This document shows, in pieces, positions 1 to 7,541 of a stretch of DNA of 36,569 nucleotides. The DNA comes from Solibacillus silvestris_B (GTDB lineage Bacteria > Bacillota > Bacilli > Bacillales_A > Planococcaceae). Each line of letters begins with the position of its first letter. Positions within the stretch are counted from its first letter, which is position 1. The stretch covers positions 1 to 36,569 of the forward strand of contig NZ_JBQCJW010000038.1 of NCBI RefSeq assembly GCF_051967575.1, written 5' to 3'. The notes under the pieces were generated by a model. The model did no database searches. It was not told the DNA's origin and was given only the letters and a program-made list of their open reading frames with translations. The position numbers were made by a program, and so were the translations under genes.

Positions 1-57
1 TTCGTCTCGACCTCCGTGTATTTTACTTAATCATATCACGTTAGCTCGGTACGACAT

Positions 58-924
58 CTATCCTAACAGAGGGGGTTGTCCAAGCTCACTATTCGCCTCT
101 TCATTAATTTCCTCGTTCAAGCAAGCGGCAGGCGTAAAATCCAATTTGCTGAAATACACTTTTTCGTCCACGATCGTTAAATCAACCTGTACATAAGTAA
201 ATGGCTTACTAATTCTTTTTGCTATTGCAAGCAGTTCATCTATTTGTTTTGGCTTTGATTCCGTTTCATCATAGGCAAACTTTTTTTTAATATAATGTGT
301 ATCTTGCCAGTCCGGTGTCAACATAATTGATTGTTCTTCCGACGTAAAGCGGTTTAAAACGAGTTCAATGATTTTTGGCTCACCATGAAAACAATGGATA
401 TGATAATCAATCGGCACTTTGCCATTCGGCTGCTCTAAAAAATGCTCGATAATAATCCTCGGCTTAATATTGGAATAATGGGGTTCCGCATTTATAAGGG
501 AATAGTCTGTTTCCATCCATTTTGCTAATTGGTGCTTCGTTTTTTTATAGTCCAGCTCCCTTTTATTTGTACAAATAATGTTCAAACCTGAACCGTGGGA
601 GCATTTCAGTACAAACTTTTTCGGCAATTGCTCAAAAATAATATCTTCCACCCTATCAAAGACACCAATGACCGGAATTAATAAATTTCCAAATCCAAAG
701 GAAGCCATATGTTTGCGGACTTCGACTTTATCAGTGAATTTCACTTTAAATTCTATATCTTCAAATAATTTAAGCCACATTAATTTTTCATTATACGTTT
801 GCGGATTATCCAAATTTATACGTCTTTTAAATATTTTAAAGAATAACAACTTACTTGCAATGATCGGTGATAATTTAATGATTTTTGCAAACACATGACG
901 CCTTGCTTCAAACAATACTTGCAT
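58..924 (-). CDS. TupA-like ATP-grasp family protein
   Basis: This 288-residue protein resembles the TupA-like ATP-grasp family found in cell-surface polysaccharide and teichuronic-peptide loci; members are thought to ligate amino acids or modify glycans using ATP. Visible family motifs are FVLKCSHGSG in the ATP-binding loop, PRIIIEHFLEQ, an HCFHGEPKIIE strand, and a C-terminal VDLTIVDEKVYFSKLDFTPA block that should carry the metal-binding acidic residues. The open frame extends 12 codons further upstream, but a GGGAGG ribosome site lies about 11 nt before the ATG at 922-924 and none precedes the upstream ATG. It follows rny, where B. subtilis has ymdB and spoVS, so it marks a synteny break. 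Substrate unknown; the family call is fairly firm and the role is not. Confidence 0.72.
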   Translation of the reverse strand: MQVLFEARRHVFAKIIKLSPIIASKLLFFKIFKRRINLDNPQTYNEKLMWLKLFEDIEFKVKFTDKVEVRKHMASFGFGNLLIPVIGVFDRVEDIIFEQLPKKFVLKCSHGSGLNIICTNKRELDYKKTKHQLAKWMETDYSLINAEPHYSNIKPRIIIEHFLEQPNGKVPIDYHIHCFHGEPKIIELVLNRFTSEEQSIMLTPDWQDTHYIKKKFAYDETESKPKQIDELLAIAKRISKPFTYVQVDLTIVDEKVYFSKLDFTPAACLNEEINEEANSELGQPPLLG

Positions 925-1182
925 AATTAAGCACGCCTCCCTAATTAATTTATACTCCATATGAAATTGTATAAATTTGATACTTATTGAAGTTTAGTGG
1001 GAATAACGTATTTCATTATTAATTGCCTTATTTCGTAAAGTTCTATTTTTAATATTAAAAGTTATTTTTTATTAACTAGCATTTTCATTGTAAACTACTG
1101 CTTTTCCCTTAATGAATAGTATAGTCTTCCAAAACCCAAAATATACCTAATATCGGTTACTCTTCACTAATTAATTTACTAA
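925..1182. other. AT-rich intergenic stretch between rny and the ATP-grasp gene
   Basis: Very AT-rich sequence between the rny terminator and the ATP-grasp start. I see no coding potential, no RNA gene and no clearly consensus promoter. It must contain the ATP-grasp promoter if the rny terminator is efficient. Confidence 0.5.
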
Positions 1183-1227
1183 TACAAAAATCCCCATTCC
1201 ATAGATGTTTTTCTATGGAATGGGGAT
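1183..1227 (-). terminator. Intrinsic terminator of rny
   Basis: A perfect 15-bp stem (arms 1190-1204 and 1213-1227) with an 8-nt loop lies just after the rny stop. Read on the minus strand it is followed by a TTTTTG tract. This is a canonical Rho-independent terminator. Confidence 0.9.
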
Positions 1228-1263
1228 AGTATTTGCAATAGTTATAAATAAAACAAAAGCTTA

Positions 1264-2823
1264 TTATTTTGCGTATTCCACTGCGCGTGTTTCACGGATA
1301 ACCGTTACTTTAATATGACCCGGATAATCAAGTTCTTCTTCAATTCGCTTACGGATATCCCGTGCTAAACGATGTGATGCAAGATCATCAATTTTTTCTG
1401 GTTGTACAATAATACGTACTTCACGACCCGCTTGAATCGCAAATGATTTTTCAACACCTTCATAGCTTTCCGAAATTTCTTCAAGCTTCTCAAGACGACG
1501 AATATAGTTTTCAAGAGTTTCACTACGAGCACCTGGATGGGCTGCTGATAATGCATCAGCGGCTGCTACAAGTACTGCAATGACAGAAGTTGCTTCTGTA
1601 TCACCATGGTGAGAAGCAATTGCATTAATAACAACTGGGTGTTCCTTATACTTCGTTGCCAGTTCCACACCAATTTCAACGTGGCTTCCTTCCACTTCAT
1701 GGTCAATCGCTTTCCCGATATCATGCAGTAAACCTGCACGACGAGCAAGCGTAACATCTTCCCCTAGTTCTGCAGCAAGTAATCCTGCTAAATGAGCTAC
1801 TTCGATTGAATGCTTTAATACGTTTTGGCCATAACTTGTACGGTATTTCATACGGCCAAGAATTTTCATTAAATCTGGATGCAAGTTGTGAATACCTACT
1901 TCAAATGTTGTCTGCTCTCCTGTTTCACGGATTTGTTCATCCACTTCACGGCGGGACTTTTCAACCATTTCTTCGATTCTTGCCGGGTGAATACGACCAT
2001 CTTGCACTAGTTTTTCCAATGCAAGACGAGCTGTTTCACGACGAATTGGATCGAAGCCTGATAAAATGACCGCTTCAGGTGTGTCATCAATAATTAAATC
2101 AATACCTGTCAGCGTTTCCAGTGTACGAATGTTTCGCCCTTCACGCCCAATGATGCGACCTTTCATCTCATCATTTGGTAGATTTACAACGGACACTGTT
2201 GTTTCTGCAACATGGTCAGCTGCAAAGCGTTGTAGTGCAAGTGATAAAATTTCCCGAGCCTTTTTGTCCGAATCTTCCTTCGCACGTGTTTCCGCTTCTT
2301 TCGTCATTACGGCGATATCTGTAGAAAGTTCATTTTCAACTTCCTTCAAAATAATATCTTTCGCTTCTTCACGCGTAAGGGCTGCAATGCGCTCAAGCTC
2401 TGTCTTTTGGCTTGCAACAAGTTCTTCCACTTTGCTTTCCATCTGTTCAATATGCTGTTGTCTGCTTGCTAGAGCTTCTTCTTTACGCTCTAAGCTCGTC
2501 TCTCTTTTGTTCAGAGCATCATCTTTGCGGTCAAGATTTTCTTCTCTTTGCAATAAACGGTTCTCTTGTTTCTGAAGCTCGCCACGACGGTCACGAATGT
2601 CATTTTCTGCTTCAGATCGAAATTTGTGAGTTTCATCCTTTGCTTCAAGTAGTGCTTCCTTTTTCAGTGCATCTGCTTCACGTTTCGCTTCATCAACGAT
2701 TTGCTCAGCAACATGCTTTGCACCAGTCACTTTTGATTCATTCACGTTTTTCATGTAAAAATAGATAACAGCAACACCGACAGCGAATCCTAGCAAAGCA
2801 GGGAGAATCATAATCATTTCCAT
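1264..2823 (-). CDS. rny: Ribonuclease Y, membrane-anchored mRNA endonuclease
   Basis: RNase Y starts decay of many mRNAs in Bacillota and acts at the membrane as part of a degradosome-like network. The 519-residue product has the full family layout: an N-terminal membrane helix (about residues 4-23), a long highly charged coiled coil (about 30-190), a KH RNA-binding domain with IIGREGRNIRTLE, and an HD phosphohydrolase domain with the LLHDIGKA metal motif and an ASHHGD segment downstream. Length matches the usual 520 residues. The ATG at 2821-2823 has a GGGAGGG site about 10 nt upstream; a second in-frame ATG two codons on is possible. It directly follows recA, without the pbpX gene found between them in B. 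subtilis. Very secure. Confidence 0.97.
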   Translation of the reverse strand: MEMIMILPALLGFAVGVAVIYFYMKNVNESKVTGAKHVAEQIVDEAKREADALKKEALLEAKDETHKFRSEAENDIRDRRGELQKQENRLLQREENLDRKDDALNKRETSLERKEEALASRQQHIEQMESKVEELVASQKTELERIAALTREEAKDIILKEVENELSTDIAVMTKEAETRAKEDSDKKAREILSLALQRFAADHVAETTVSVVNLPNDEMKGRIIGREGRNIRTLETLTGIDLIIDDTPEAVILSGFDPIRRETARLALEKLVQDGRIHPARIEEMVEKSRREVDEQIRETGEQTTFEVGIHNLHPDLMKILGRMKYRTSYGQNVLKHSIEVAHLAGLLAAELGEDVTLARRAGLLHDIGKAIDHEVEGSHVEIGVELATKYKEHPVVINAIASHHGDTEATSVIAVLVAAADALSAAHPGARSETLENYIRRLEKLEEISESYEGVEKSFAIQAGREVRIIVQPEKIDDLASHRLARDIRKRIEEELDYPGHIKVTVIRETRAVEYAK

Positions 2824-2940
2824 CCTAGTGTTTCCCTCCCAAGCCTATATGTCTGATGTTCTTCTAGTCGGCTTTATATATTTGATTTACTCAAACATAC
2901 TGCCTATTTCATTTCAAAATTTAGAAATTATACATATTTA

Positions 2941-2969
2941 ATTGTATAGTTCCATTTTCGGTATGTCAA
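2941..2969 (-). promoter_or_regulatory. Sigma-A promoter for rny
   Basis: On the minus strand, TTGACA (2964-2969) and TACAAT (2941-2946) are separated by exactly 17 bp, a near-consensus housekeeping promoter about 120 bp upstream of the rny start. Confidence 0.8.
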
Positions 2970-2989
2970 GAATAGCCATGTTTCTAGAC

Positions 2990-3277
2990 TTTTTTATATC
3001 TTAATACCTGTGTTATATAAGCGAAAACGCTTTCAAATATATTTTTCTTCAATACTCCAACGCGTCAAGAGCCACATCTTTATCAGAAAAGGTGAATTTT
3101 GTCCAATCCAATACGAGAAAGGAGCTTTTATTGAAATTGGCTCTTAAATAAATTTAGTTTATCAGTCAGCGCCTTCCCTTTGCACAGAGGGGCCTATTGG
3201 CGCGATTTACCTGTACGGGGACAACATCTTCTCATAAAGTCATTCACAATACCGAAATCTGTTATTCCCTTGACAGC
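2990..3277. other. Unassigned intergenic region between recA terminator and rny promoter
   Basis: No credible gene. The region holds a candidate hairpin at 3169-3203, with outer arms GCGCC/GGCGC enclosing an inner CCCTTT/AGAGGG stem, in a locally GC-richer patch, and a cre-like site at 3022-3035. A short open frame crosses it from the recA 3' end but looks incidental. pbpX lies here in B. subtilis and is absent. Confidence 0.5.
3022..3035 (-). promoter_or_regulatory. Candidate cre (CcpA-binding) site upstream of rny
   Basis: Minus-strand TGAAAGCGTTTTCG matches the cre consensus TGWAANCGNTNWCA at all but the last base. It lies roughly 50 bp upstream of the rny -35 box. Seen only as a sequence match, so regulation is speculative. 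Confidence 0.35.
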
Positions 3278-3312
3278 AAAAAAACCTAAGTGAGCATAGC
3301 CACTTAGGTTTT
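3278..3312 (-). terminator. Intrinsic terminator of recA
   Basis: Arms AAAACCTAAGTG and CACTTAGGTTTT (3281-3292, 3301-3312) form a 12-bp stem a few bases beyond the recA stop, followed on the minus strand by a T run. Strong terminator. Confidence 0.92.
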
Positions 3313-3317
3313 CTGCT

Positions 3318-4382
3318 TTATTTCTCGTCTTCGAATAATTCCAACTCGTCGATTTCCTCATCTGAAGTATCATTTGTGCCAATTGTATAGCCAATTTCAC
3401 CGATACCGAAATGCTGGCGGATTTTTTCTGCAATTTCGTCGCGAATCGCAGAATTTTCCTTTAAGAATTGCTTTACATTTTCACGGCCTTGTCCGATACG
3501 GTCATTATTGTATGAATACCAAGAGCCGCTCTTTTGGATGATATCCAAATCTGCACCGATATCAACGATTTCCCCTTCTTTGGAAATGCCTTCACCGTAC
3601 ATAATATCCACTTCCGCTGTACGGAATGGCGGTGCTACTTTATTTTTTACAACTTTAATTTTTGTTTTATTCCCTACAATATCCGTGCCTTGCTTAATCG
3701 CTTCACCTTTACGAACTTCCAAACGAATCGATGAATAGAATTTTAAAGCACGTCCACCTGTTGTTGTTTCCGGGTTACCGAACATAACCCCGATTTTTTC
3801 ACGCACTTGGTTAATGAAGATTGCCAACGTATTTGATTTATTAATTACACCCGAAAGCTTGCGCAATGCTTGTGACATTAAACGCGCTTGAAGACCCATA
3901 TGAGAATCGCCCATCTCGCCTTCGATTTCTGCTTTTGGAACTAATGCAGCCACTGAGTCGATTACAATAATATCAATCGCACCTGAGCGCACTAATGCTT
4001 CTGCGATTTCAAGGGCTTGCTCGCCCGTGTCTGGCTGTGATAATAATAATTCATCAATGTTAACGCCTAATTTTTGCGCATATACTGGGTCCAATGCGTG
4101 CTCTGCATCGATAAACGCCGCCGTACCGCCGTTCGCCTGGATTTCTGCAATGGCATGCAATGTAACCGTTGTTTTACCGGAAGACTCTGGTCCGTATACT
4201 TCCACAATACGTCCGCGCGGGTAACCGCCAATACCTAATGCTGCATCAATTGCGATGGAACCTGATGAAGATGTCTCCATTTTACGATCAGAATTTTCGC
4301 CCAGCTTCATAACGGAACCTTTGCCGAATTGTTTTTCTATTTGTTTTAACGCCATATCTAACGCTGCTTTACGATCACTCAA
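3318..4382 (-). CDS. recA: Recombinase RecA
   Basis: RecA forms ATP-dependent filaments on single-stranded DNA, catalyses strand exchange and triggers LexA self-cleavage in the SOS response. The 354-residue protein has the Walker A motif GPESSGKTT at about residues 64-72, a Walker B segment IDIIVIDSVAAL, the DNA-binding loop region around EIEGEMGDSHMG, and a typical acidic C-terminal tail (DEEIDELELFEDE). The start is TTG at 4380-4382, preceded by AAGGAGG nine nt upstream; no better start is available. It has its own sigma-A promoter and LexA operator and a strong terminator, so it is monocistronic although it lies downstream of cinA as in many Bacillales. Essentially certain. Confidence 0.98.
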   Translation of the reverse strand: MSDRKAALDMALKQIEKQFGKGSVMKLGENSDRKMETSSSGSIAIDAALGIGGYPRGRIVEVYGPESSGKTTVTLHAIAEIQANGGTAAFIDAEHALDPVYAQKLGVNIDELLLSQPDTGEQALEIAEALVRSGAIDIIVIDSVAALVPKAEIEGEMGDSHMGLQARLMSQALRKLSGVINKSNTLAIFINQVREKIGVMFGNPETTTGGRALKFYSSIRLEVRKGEAIKQGTDIVGNKTKIKVVKNKVAPPFRTAEVDIMYGEGISKEGEIVDIGADLDIIQKSGSWYSYNNDRIGQGRENVKQFLKENSAIRDEIAEKIRQHFGIGEIGYTIGTNDTSDEEIDELELFEDEK

Positions 4383-4426
4383 ACTATTTCCTCCTTAGAA
4401 AAAAGCCTTATTTGTTTTATGTCTCT

Positions 4427-4455
4427 ATTATACTTGCTAATGAGATAACATTCAA
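4427..4455 (-). promoter_or_regulatory. Sigma-A promoter of recA
   Basis: Minus-strand TTGAAT (4450-4455) and a perfect TATAAT (4427-4432) are spaced by 17 bp. The LexA operator ends 8 bp upstream of the -35 box. Transcription should start about 40 nt upstream of the TTG start codon. Confidence 0.88.
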
Positions 4456-4489
4456 GAAAAAAGCGAACATATTTTCGCTTTTTCTTGAA
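4451..4489 (-). terminator. Terminator-like hairpin of cinA overlapping the recA control region
   Basis: Arms at 4451-4467 and 4474-4489 pair over about 16 bp with one bulged base. On the minus strand the core stem AGCGAA/TTCGCT is followed at once by TTTTTTC, the form of an intrinsic terminator for cinA read-through. The same core is the LexA-box palindrome, and the distal arm contains the recA -35 box. Confidence 0.72.
4464..4477 (-). promoter_or_regulatory. LexA (SOS) operator of recA
   Basis: Minus-strand CGAAAATATGTTCG differs at one position from the Bacillus SOS box CGAACNNNNGTTYG, inside the longer palindrome GCGAA-6-TTCGC. Position just upstream of the recA -35 box supports LexA repression; binding itself is inferred. 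Confidence 0.75.
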
Positions 4490-4548
4490 AACTTTCTAAA
4501 AGACCTCTATTTAGCGTTTAAATCGTCTATTCTCCTTTATATTGAAAA

Positions 4549-5808
4549 CTAAATCAACTTTTTAAAACCAAGTTTCGTCAATTCCCGCATCAAATAGCTG
4601 AATGTAAATTTTACAGCTCGGATTCTATTTGAATTTCTGGACCCTGATAGCTGCAGACGGTATGTTATTGGGTCATTTTCCCCGATGCTGATTCCTACCC
4701 AAACCGCCCCTGCCGGCTGCCCATCATGACTGCTTGGCCCTGCAGCACCCGTTAAACCAACCCCAATATTTGTATGGAATTTTTCACGCACTTTCAATGC
4801 CATTTCAGCTGCACATTCACTGCTCACAATGCCATATTTCTCGATAAGGCCAGCTTCGATATTAAGCTGTTCTATTTTCGTTTCCTTCGTATATGTTACA
4901 ACTCCCCCCATTAATGCAGAAGCTACACCCGGGATTTCCGCTAATTCAGATTGGAATAGTCCCGCTGTCAAACTTTCCGCGGCAGAAATCGTTAAATTGT
5001 TTTCTAAAAGCATTTCCACAAGCTTTGATGCTAATGAATCATTATTTACACCGTAATAATATTCTCCTACAATATCTAAAATTTCGCGTTTCTTTAATTC
5101 GATTAAACGAAATGCTTGCTGCTCATTTTGCGCTTTCGCCGTGATCCGCAGTGTCACTTCCCCGTCTGATGCAAGCGGCGCGACAGTCGGATTTGTTTGA
5201 CCGTCCAGAATTTCCTGTACGCGTACTTCTAGCTCGGCTTCCCCAATGCCATAAAAACGCAATACATGCGATAAAATGACGCCGCCATCATGCAAAAGCG
5301 CCGCGAGTTTCGGCTTCGTTTCATACTGGAACATTGGCTCCAACTCTTTTGGAGGCCCTGGCAGTAAAATATAAATATGCCCATCCTGATTTAAAAACAT
5401 GCCCGGTGCCATTCCGTGCTGGTTCATCAATACGTCGCACCCTTCTAATACCAATGCTTGCTTGCGATTATTTTCCGTCATAAAACGTTTTTGCTTGGAA
5501 AAAAACTGTTCGATTGCATAGAGCGCAGTATTGTCCATAACTAAATTACGCTGCAAATGCTTGGCAATCGTTTCCTTCGTTAAATCATCCTTTGTCGGTC
5601 CTAAGCCACCTGAGATAATGATAATGTCCGCGCGCTGTTCCGCAATTTTAATCGCATTTAAAAGCCGTGCTTCGTTATCCCCTACAACCGTATGGTAATA
5701 AACATTGATGCCTAGCTCCGATAGCTGGCTTGAAATGAATTTCGCATTCGTATTTGCAATCTGTCCTAATAGCAGCTCTGATCCTACAGCAATAATTTCC
5801 GCATTCAT
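4549..5808 (-). CDS. cinA: CinA, competence/damage-inducible protein A
   Basis: CinA proteins combine an N-terminal molybdopterin-binding-like (MoCF) domain with a C-terminal PncC-type amidohydrolase domain and act in pyridine-nucleotide recycling; in B. subtilis the gene is linked to competence and recA. The 419-residue product shows the MoCF start MNAEIIAVGSELLLGQIANT, the IISGGLGPTKDDLTKE loop and a LLPGPPKELEPMF segment, then the CinA C-terminal domain with AAESLTAGLFQSEL, GGVVTYT and GLTGAAGPS motifs. Length matches the family (about 415). The ATG at 5806-5808 has an AGGGGG site upstream. It lies between pgsA and recA in the conserved order. Very secure in family; biochemical activity not shown here. 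Confidence 0.95.
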   Translation of the reverse strand: MNAEIIAVGSELLLGQIANTNAKFISSQLSELGINVYYHTVVGDNEARLLNAIKIAEQRADIIIISGGLGPTKDDLTKETIAKHLQRNLVMDNTALYAIEQFFSKQKRFMTENNRKQALVLEGCDVLMNQHGMAPGMFLNQDGHIYILLPGPPKELEPMFQYETKPKLAALLHDGGVILSHVLRFYGIGEAELEVRVQEILDGQTNPTVAPLASDGEVTLRITAKAQNEQQAFRLIELKKREILDIVGEYYYGVNNDSLASKLVEMLLENNLTISAAESLTAGLFQSELAEIPGVASALMGGVVTYTKETKIEQLNIEAGLIEKYGIVSSECAAEMALKVREKFHTNIGVGLTGAAGPSSHDGQPAGAVWVGISIGENDPITYRLQLSGSRNSNRIRAVKFTFSYLMRELTKLGFKKLI

Positions 5809-5834
5809 TCAAAAATACCCCCTAAATGTAAAGA

Positions 5835-5943
5835 AAACTAGATTAGATAATATAGCTCGAACAAAAATCCCGAGTATACGCTTTTTCTTCTATGGATTTT
5901 TATTACTATTATTCCTATCCACGAAGAAAATCTAACCTAGTTT
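5835..5943 (-). repeat. Long nested inverted repeat between pgsA and cinA
   Basis: Outer arms of 14 nt (5835-5848 and 5930-5943) pair with only one G-U type mismatch. Inside them a second imperfect pair (TTTTCTTC-TGGAT with ATCCA-GAAGAAAA) can form, giving a hairpin about 109 nt long. On the minus strand a T run precedes it and none follows, so it is not a simple pgsA terminator. It would lie in the 5' leader of cinA or in the pgsA 3' UTR. Confidence 0.6.
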
Positions 5944-5953
5944 AAAAAAATAT

Positions 5954-6532
5954 TTATTTTGAATCCAACAATACACGACGGTTCAGATAGAAATAATCCC
6001 ATCCCGACCATACAGTAAAGAATAGTGCCACATAAAGCATAATCATATCAAAAGGTATGCCGACTAATGTAAAAATCGTATTGTGCAAAATTAAAGCAGA
6101 AATGGCGACGATTTGTGCCCATGTTTTAATTTTGCCAAGCTGGTTTGCGGCTACAACTTCACCTTGCCCCGCTAAAATTAATCTTAGACCTGTCACGGCG
6201 AACTCGCGCGAAATAATAATAATGACGATCCATGCAGGCGCTAAATCGATTTCCACCAATAAAATAAACGCAGCGGAAACAAGCAGTTTATCTGCAAGCG
6301 GGTCCAAAAACTTCCCTAAGTTCGTCACTAAATCATATTTGCGGGCATAGTAGCCATCTACCCAGTCCGTTGCAGACGCAAAGATAAAAATGAGTGCCCC
6401 GACAAAATAGTTCACTTGCATTTCCGCGCCAAACAGCGTCATGTTCCCCCAGCCGAAATCAAACATCATTACAATCACAAATAATGGGATTAATAAAATG
6501 CGCGAGACTGTAATCTTATTTGGAATGTTCAT
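5954..6532 (-). CDS. pgsA: Phosphatidylglycerophosphate synthase
   Basis: PgsA (CDP-diacylglycerol-glycerol-3-phosphate 3-phosphatidyltransferase) makes phosphatidylglycerol phosphate, the committed step to phosphatidylglycerol and cardiolipin, in the membrane. The 192-residue product carries the CDP-alcohol phosphotransferase signature DG(x2)AR(x8)G(x3)D(x3)D, visible as DGYYAR, then G, D and D in the GKFLDPLADK segment. It is strongly hydrophobic with several predicted membrane helices, and starts with the family-typical MNIPNKITVSRILLIP. The ATG at 6530-6532 has a GAAAGGTG site. It is directly downstream of rodZ with 46 nt between, as in B. subtilis ymfM-pgsA. Confidence 0.97.
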   Translation of the reverse strand: MNIPNKITVSRILLIPLFVIVMMFDFGWGNMTLFGAEMQVNYFVGALIFIFASATDWVDGYYARKYDLVTNLGKFLDPLADKLLVSAAFILLVEIDLAPAWIVIIIISREFAVTGLRLILAGQGEVVAANQLGKIKTWAQIVAISALILHNTIFTLVGIPFDMIMLYVALFFTVWSGWDYFYLNRRVLLDSK

Positions 6533-6560
6533 TTATTAACACCTTTCATCGAAAGAAAAG

Positions 6561-6580
6561 AGCCATCTTAAAAGATGACT
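6561..6580 (-). terminator. Weak terminator or attenuator between rodZ and pgsA
   Basis: An 8-bp stem (6561-6568 with 6573-6580), overlapping the rodZ stop codon, is followed on the minus strand by CTTTTCTTTC. It is short, so partial termination is more likely than complete. Confidence 0.42.
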
Positions 6581-7472
6581 ACTCTCCTTGTTCTTCATTC
6601 ACTAATTTTAAAATGATATTCTGTGTCATACGATCTTGTGCGTAAGTTAATTCTACATCATTTATATATACTTTAGCCACTTTTGAATTTCCTAAACGAA
6701 TACGTGCATACCCGTTTGCCGTTGAATCATGCTCGACAATTTCTCCCGCCTTGTAGACGCGGTCCGTCACTTGCTCTTTGCGCTGTTCATTACGGATGCC
6801 AACCCATGTATCACCTGAAACTTCAACACGAACCTTTAAGCTTTCCGTTCCCGACACTTCAAATGTCGTATCTTCTCCTTGCACAACACCTTCACTTATT
6901 GCTTGAACCGCTTCAGGCTCCTCTGCAACAGGCTCTTCCGGCTGTTTGCTTTCATCGCTGTCTTGCTCCGTGCTATCGTCATTGTTCTCTACAGGTTTGC
7001 TAGGCGTCGAATTTTGATTTTGTTCGTATTCAATCGGCTTGTCAAATTCTTCCTCCACATCTGGCACACTGCCGGCTTTTTGCATATAAAGTGTCGTGAT
7101 CACGACGATAATGACGATTGCAAATAATGCTACGATTAGTTTAGGCATTGCTTCCATCATTTTATTATTCGAGGAAGCGGCCATTTTACGACGGCTCGGG
7201 CTTTGGGAAAAGGATTGGGCAACTTCTTCTTTTTGCACTTCAGGCACGTCCTTGCGGTATTCAGTCAAAACTTGATCCGCATCTAATCCAACAGCCTCTG
7301 CATATTGCTTAATAAAGGCGCGAACATAAAAAGAACCGGGCATAATGGAATAATTGCCTTCTTCAATGCCAATTAAATAGCGTTTTTGAATTTTCGTAAT
7401 ATCTTGTAAATCATCTAAACTATAGCCTCTCGCTAATCTCGCTTCTTTCAAGCGAGCTCCTAGTTCCGTCAA
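6579..7472 (-). CDS. ymfM: RodZ-like cell-shape protein (YmfM)
   Basis: RodZ-family proteins link the MreB cytoskeleton to wall synthesis. The 297-residue product has an N-terminal Cro/CI-type helix-turn-helix (about residues 1-70, with LGARLKEARLARGYSL and a RAFIKQYAEAVGLD segment), a basic linker, one membrane helix (IVALFAIVIIVVITTLYM, about residues 112-132), an acidic Glu/Pro/Ser-rich spacer and a C-terminal DUF4115-type beta domain. I chose the TTG at 7470-7472, which gives the family-typical MTELGARLKEAR start with GTAGGTG six nt upstream; a GTG three codons earlier is also open, but it would place the ribosome site inside the gene. It stands in the conserved ymfK-ymfM-pgsA order. Confidence 0.9.
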   Translation of the reverse strand: MTELGARLKEARLARGYSLDDLQDITKIQKRYLIGIEEGNYSIMPGSFYVRAFIKQYAEAVGLDADQVLTEYRKDVPEVQKEEVAQSFSQSPSRRKMAASSNNKMMEAMPKLIVALFAIVIIVVITTLYMQKAGSVPDVEEEFDKPIEYEQNQNSTPSKPVENNDDSTEQDSDESKQPEEPVAEEPEAVQAISEGVVQGEDTTFEVSGTESLKVRVEVSGDTWVGIRNEQRKEQVTDRVYKAGEIVEHDSTANGYARIRLGNSKVAKVYINDVELTYAQDRMTQNIILKLVNEEQGE

Positions 7473-7541
7473 AAAAAACACCTACTTTTAATATATTCAA
7501 ATAACTGTTCCACAAATTCATAAAATGAAACAGCCTATTCA

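Noticed and set aside
2066..2575. 169-residue plus-strand frame antisense to rny
   Set aside because: It is low-complexity Ser/Arg-rich sequence mirroring the coiled coil of RNase Y, a typical shadow frame.
3194..3433. Minus-strand 79-residue frame over the recA 3' end
   Set aside because: It runs out of frame through the recA coding end and its terminator; no ribosome site or recognisable domain.
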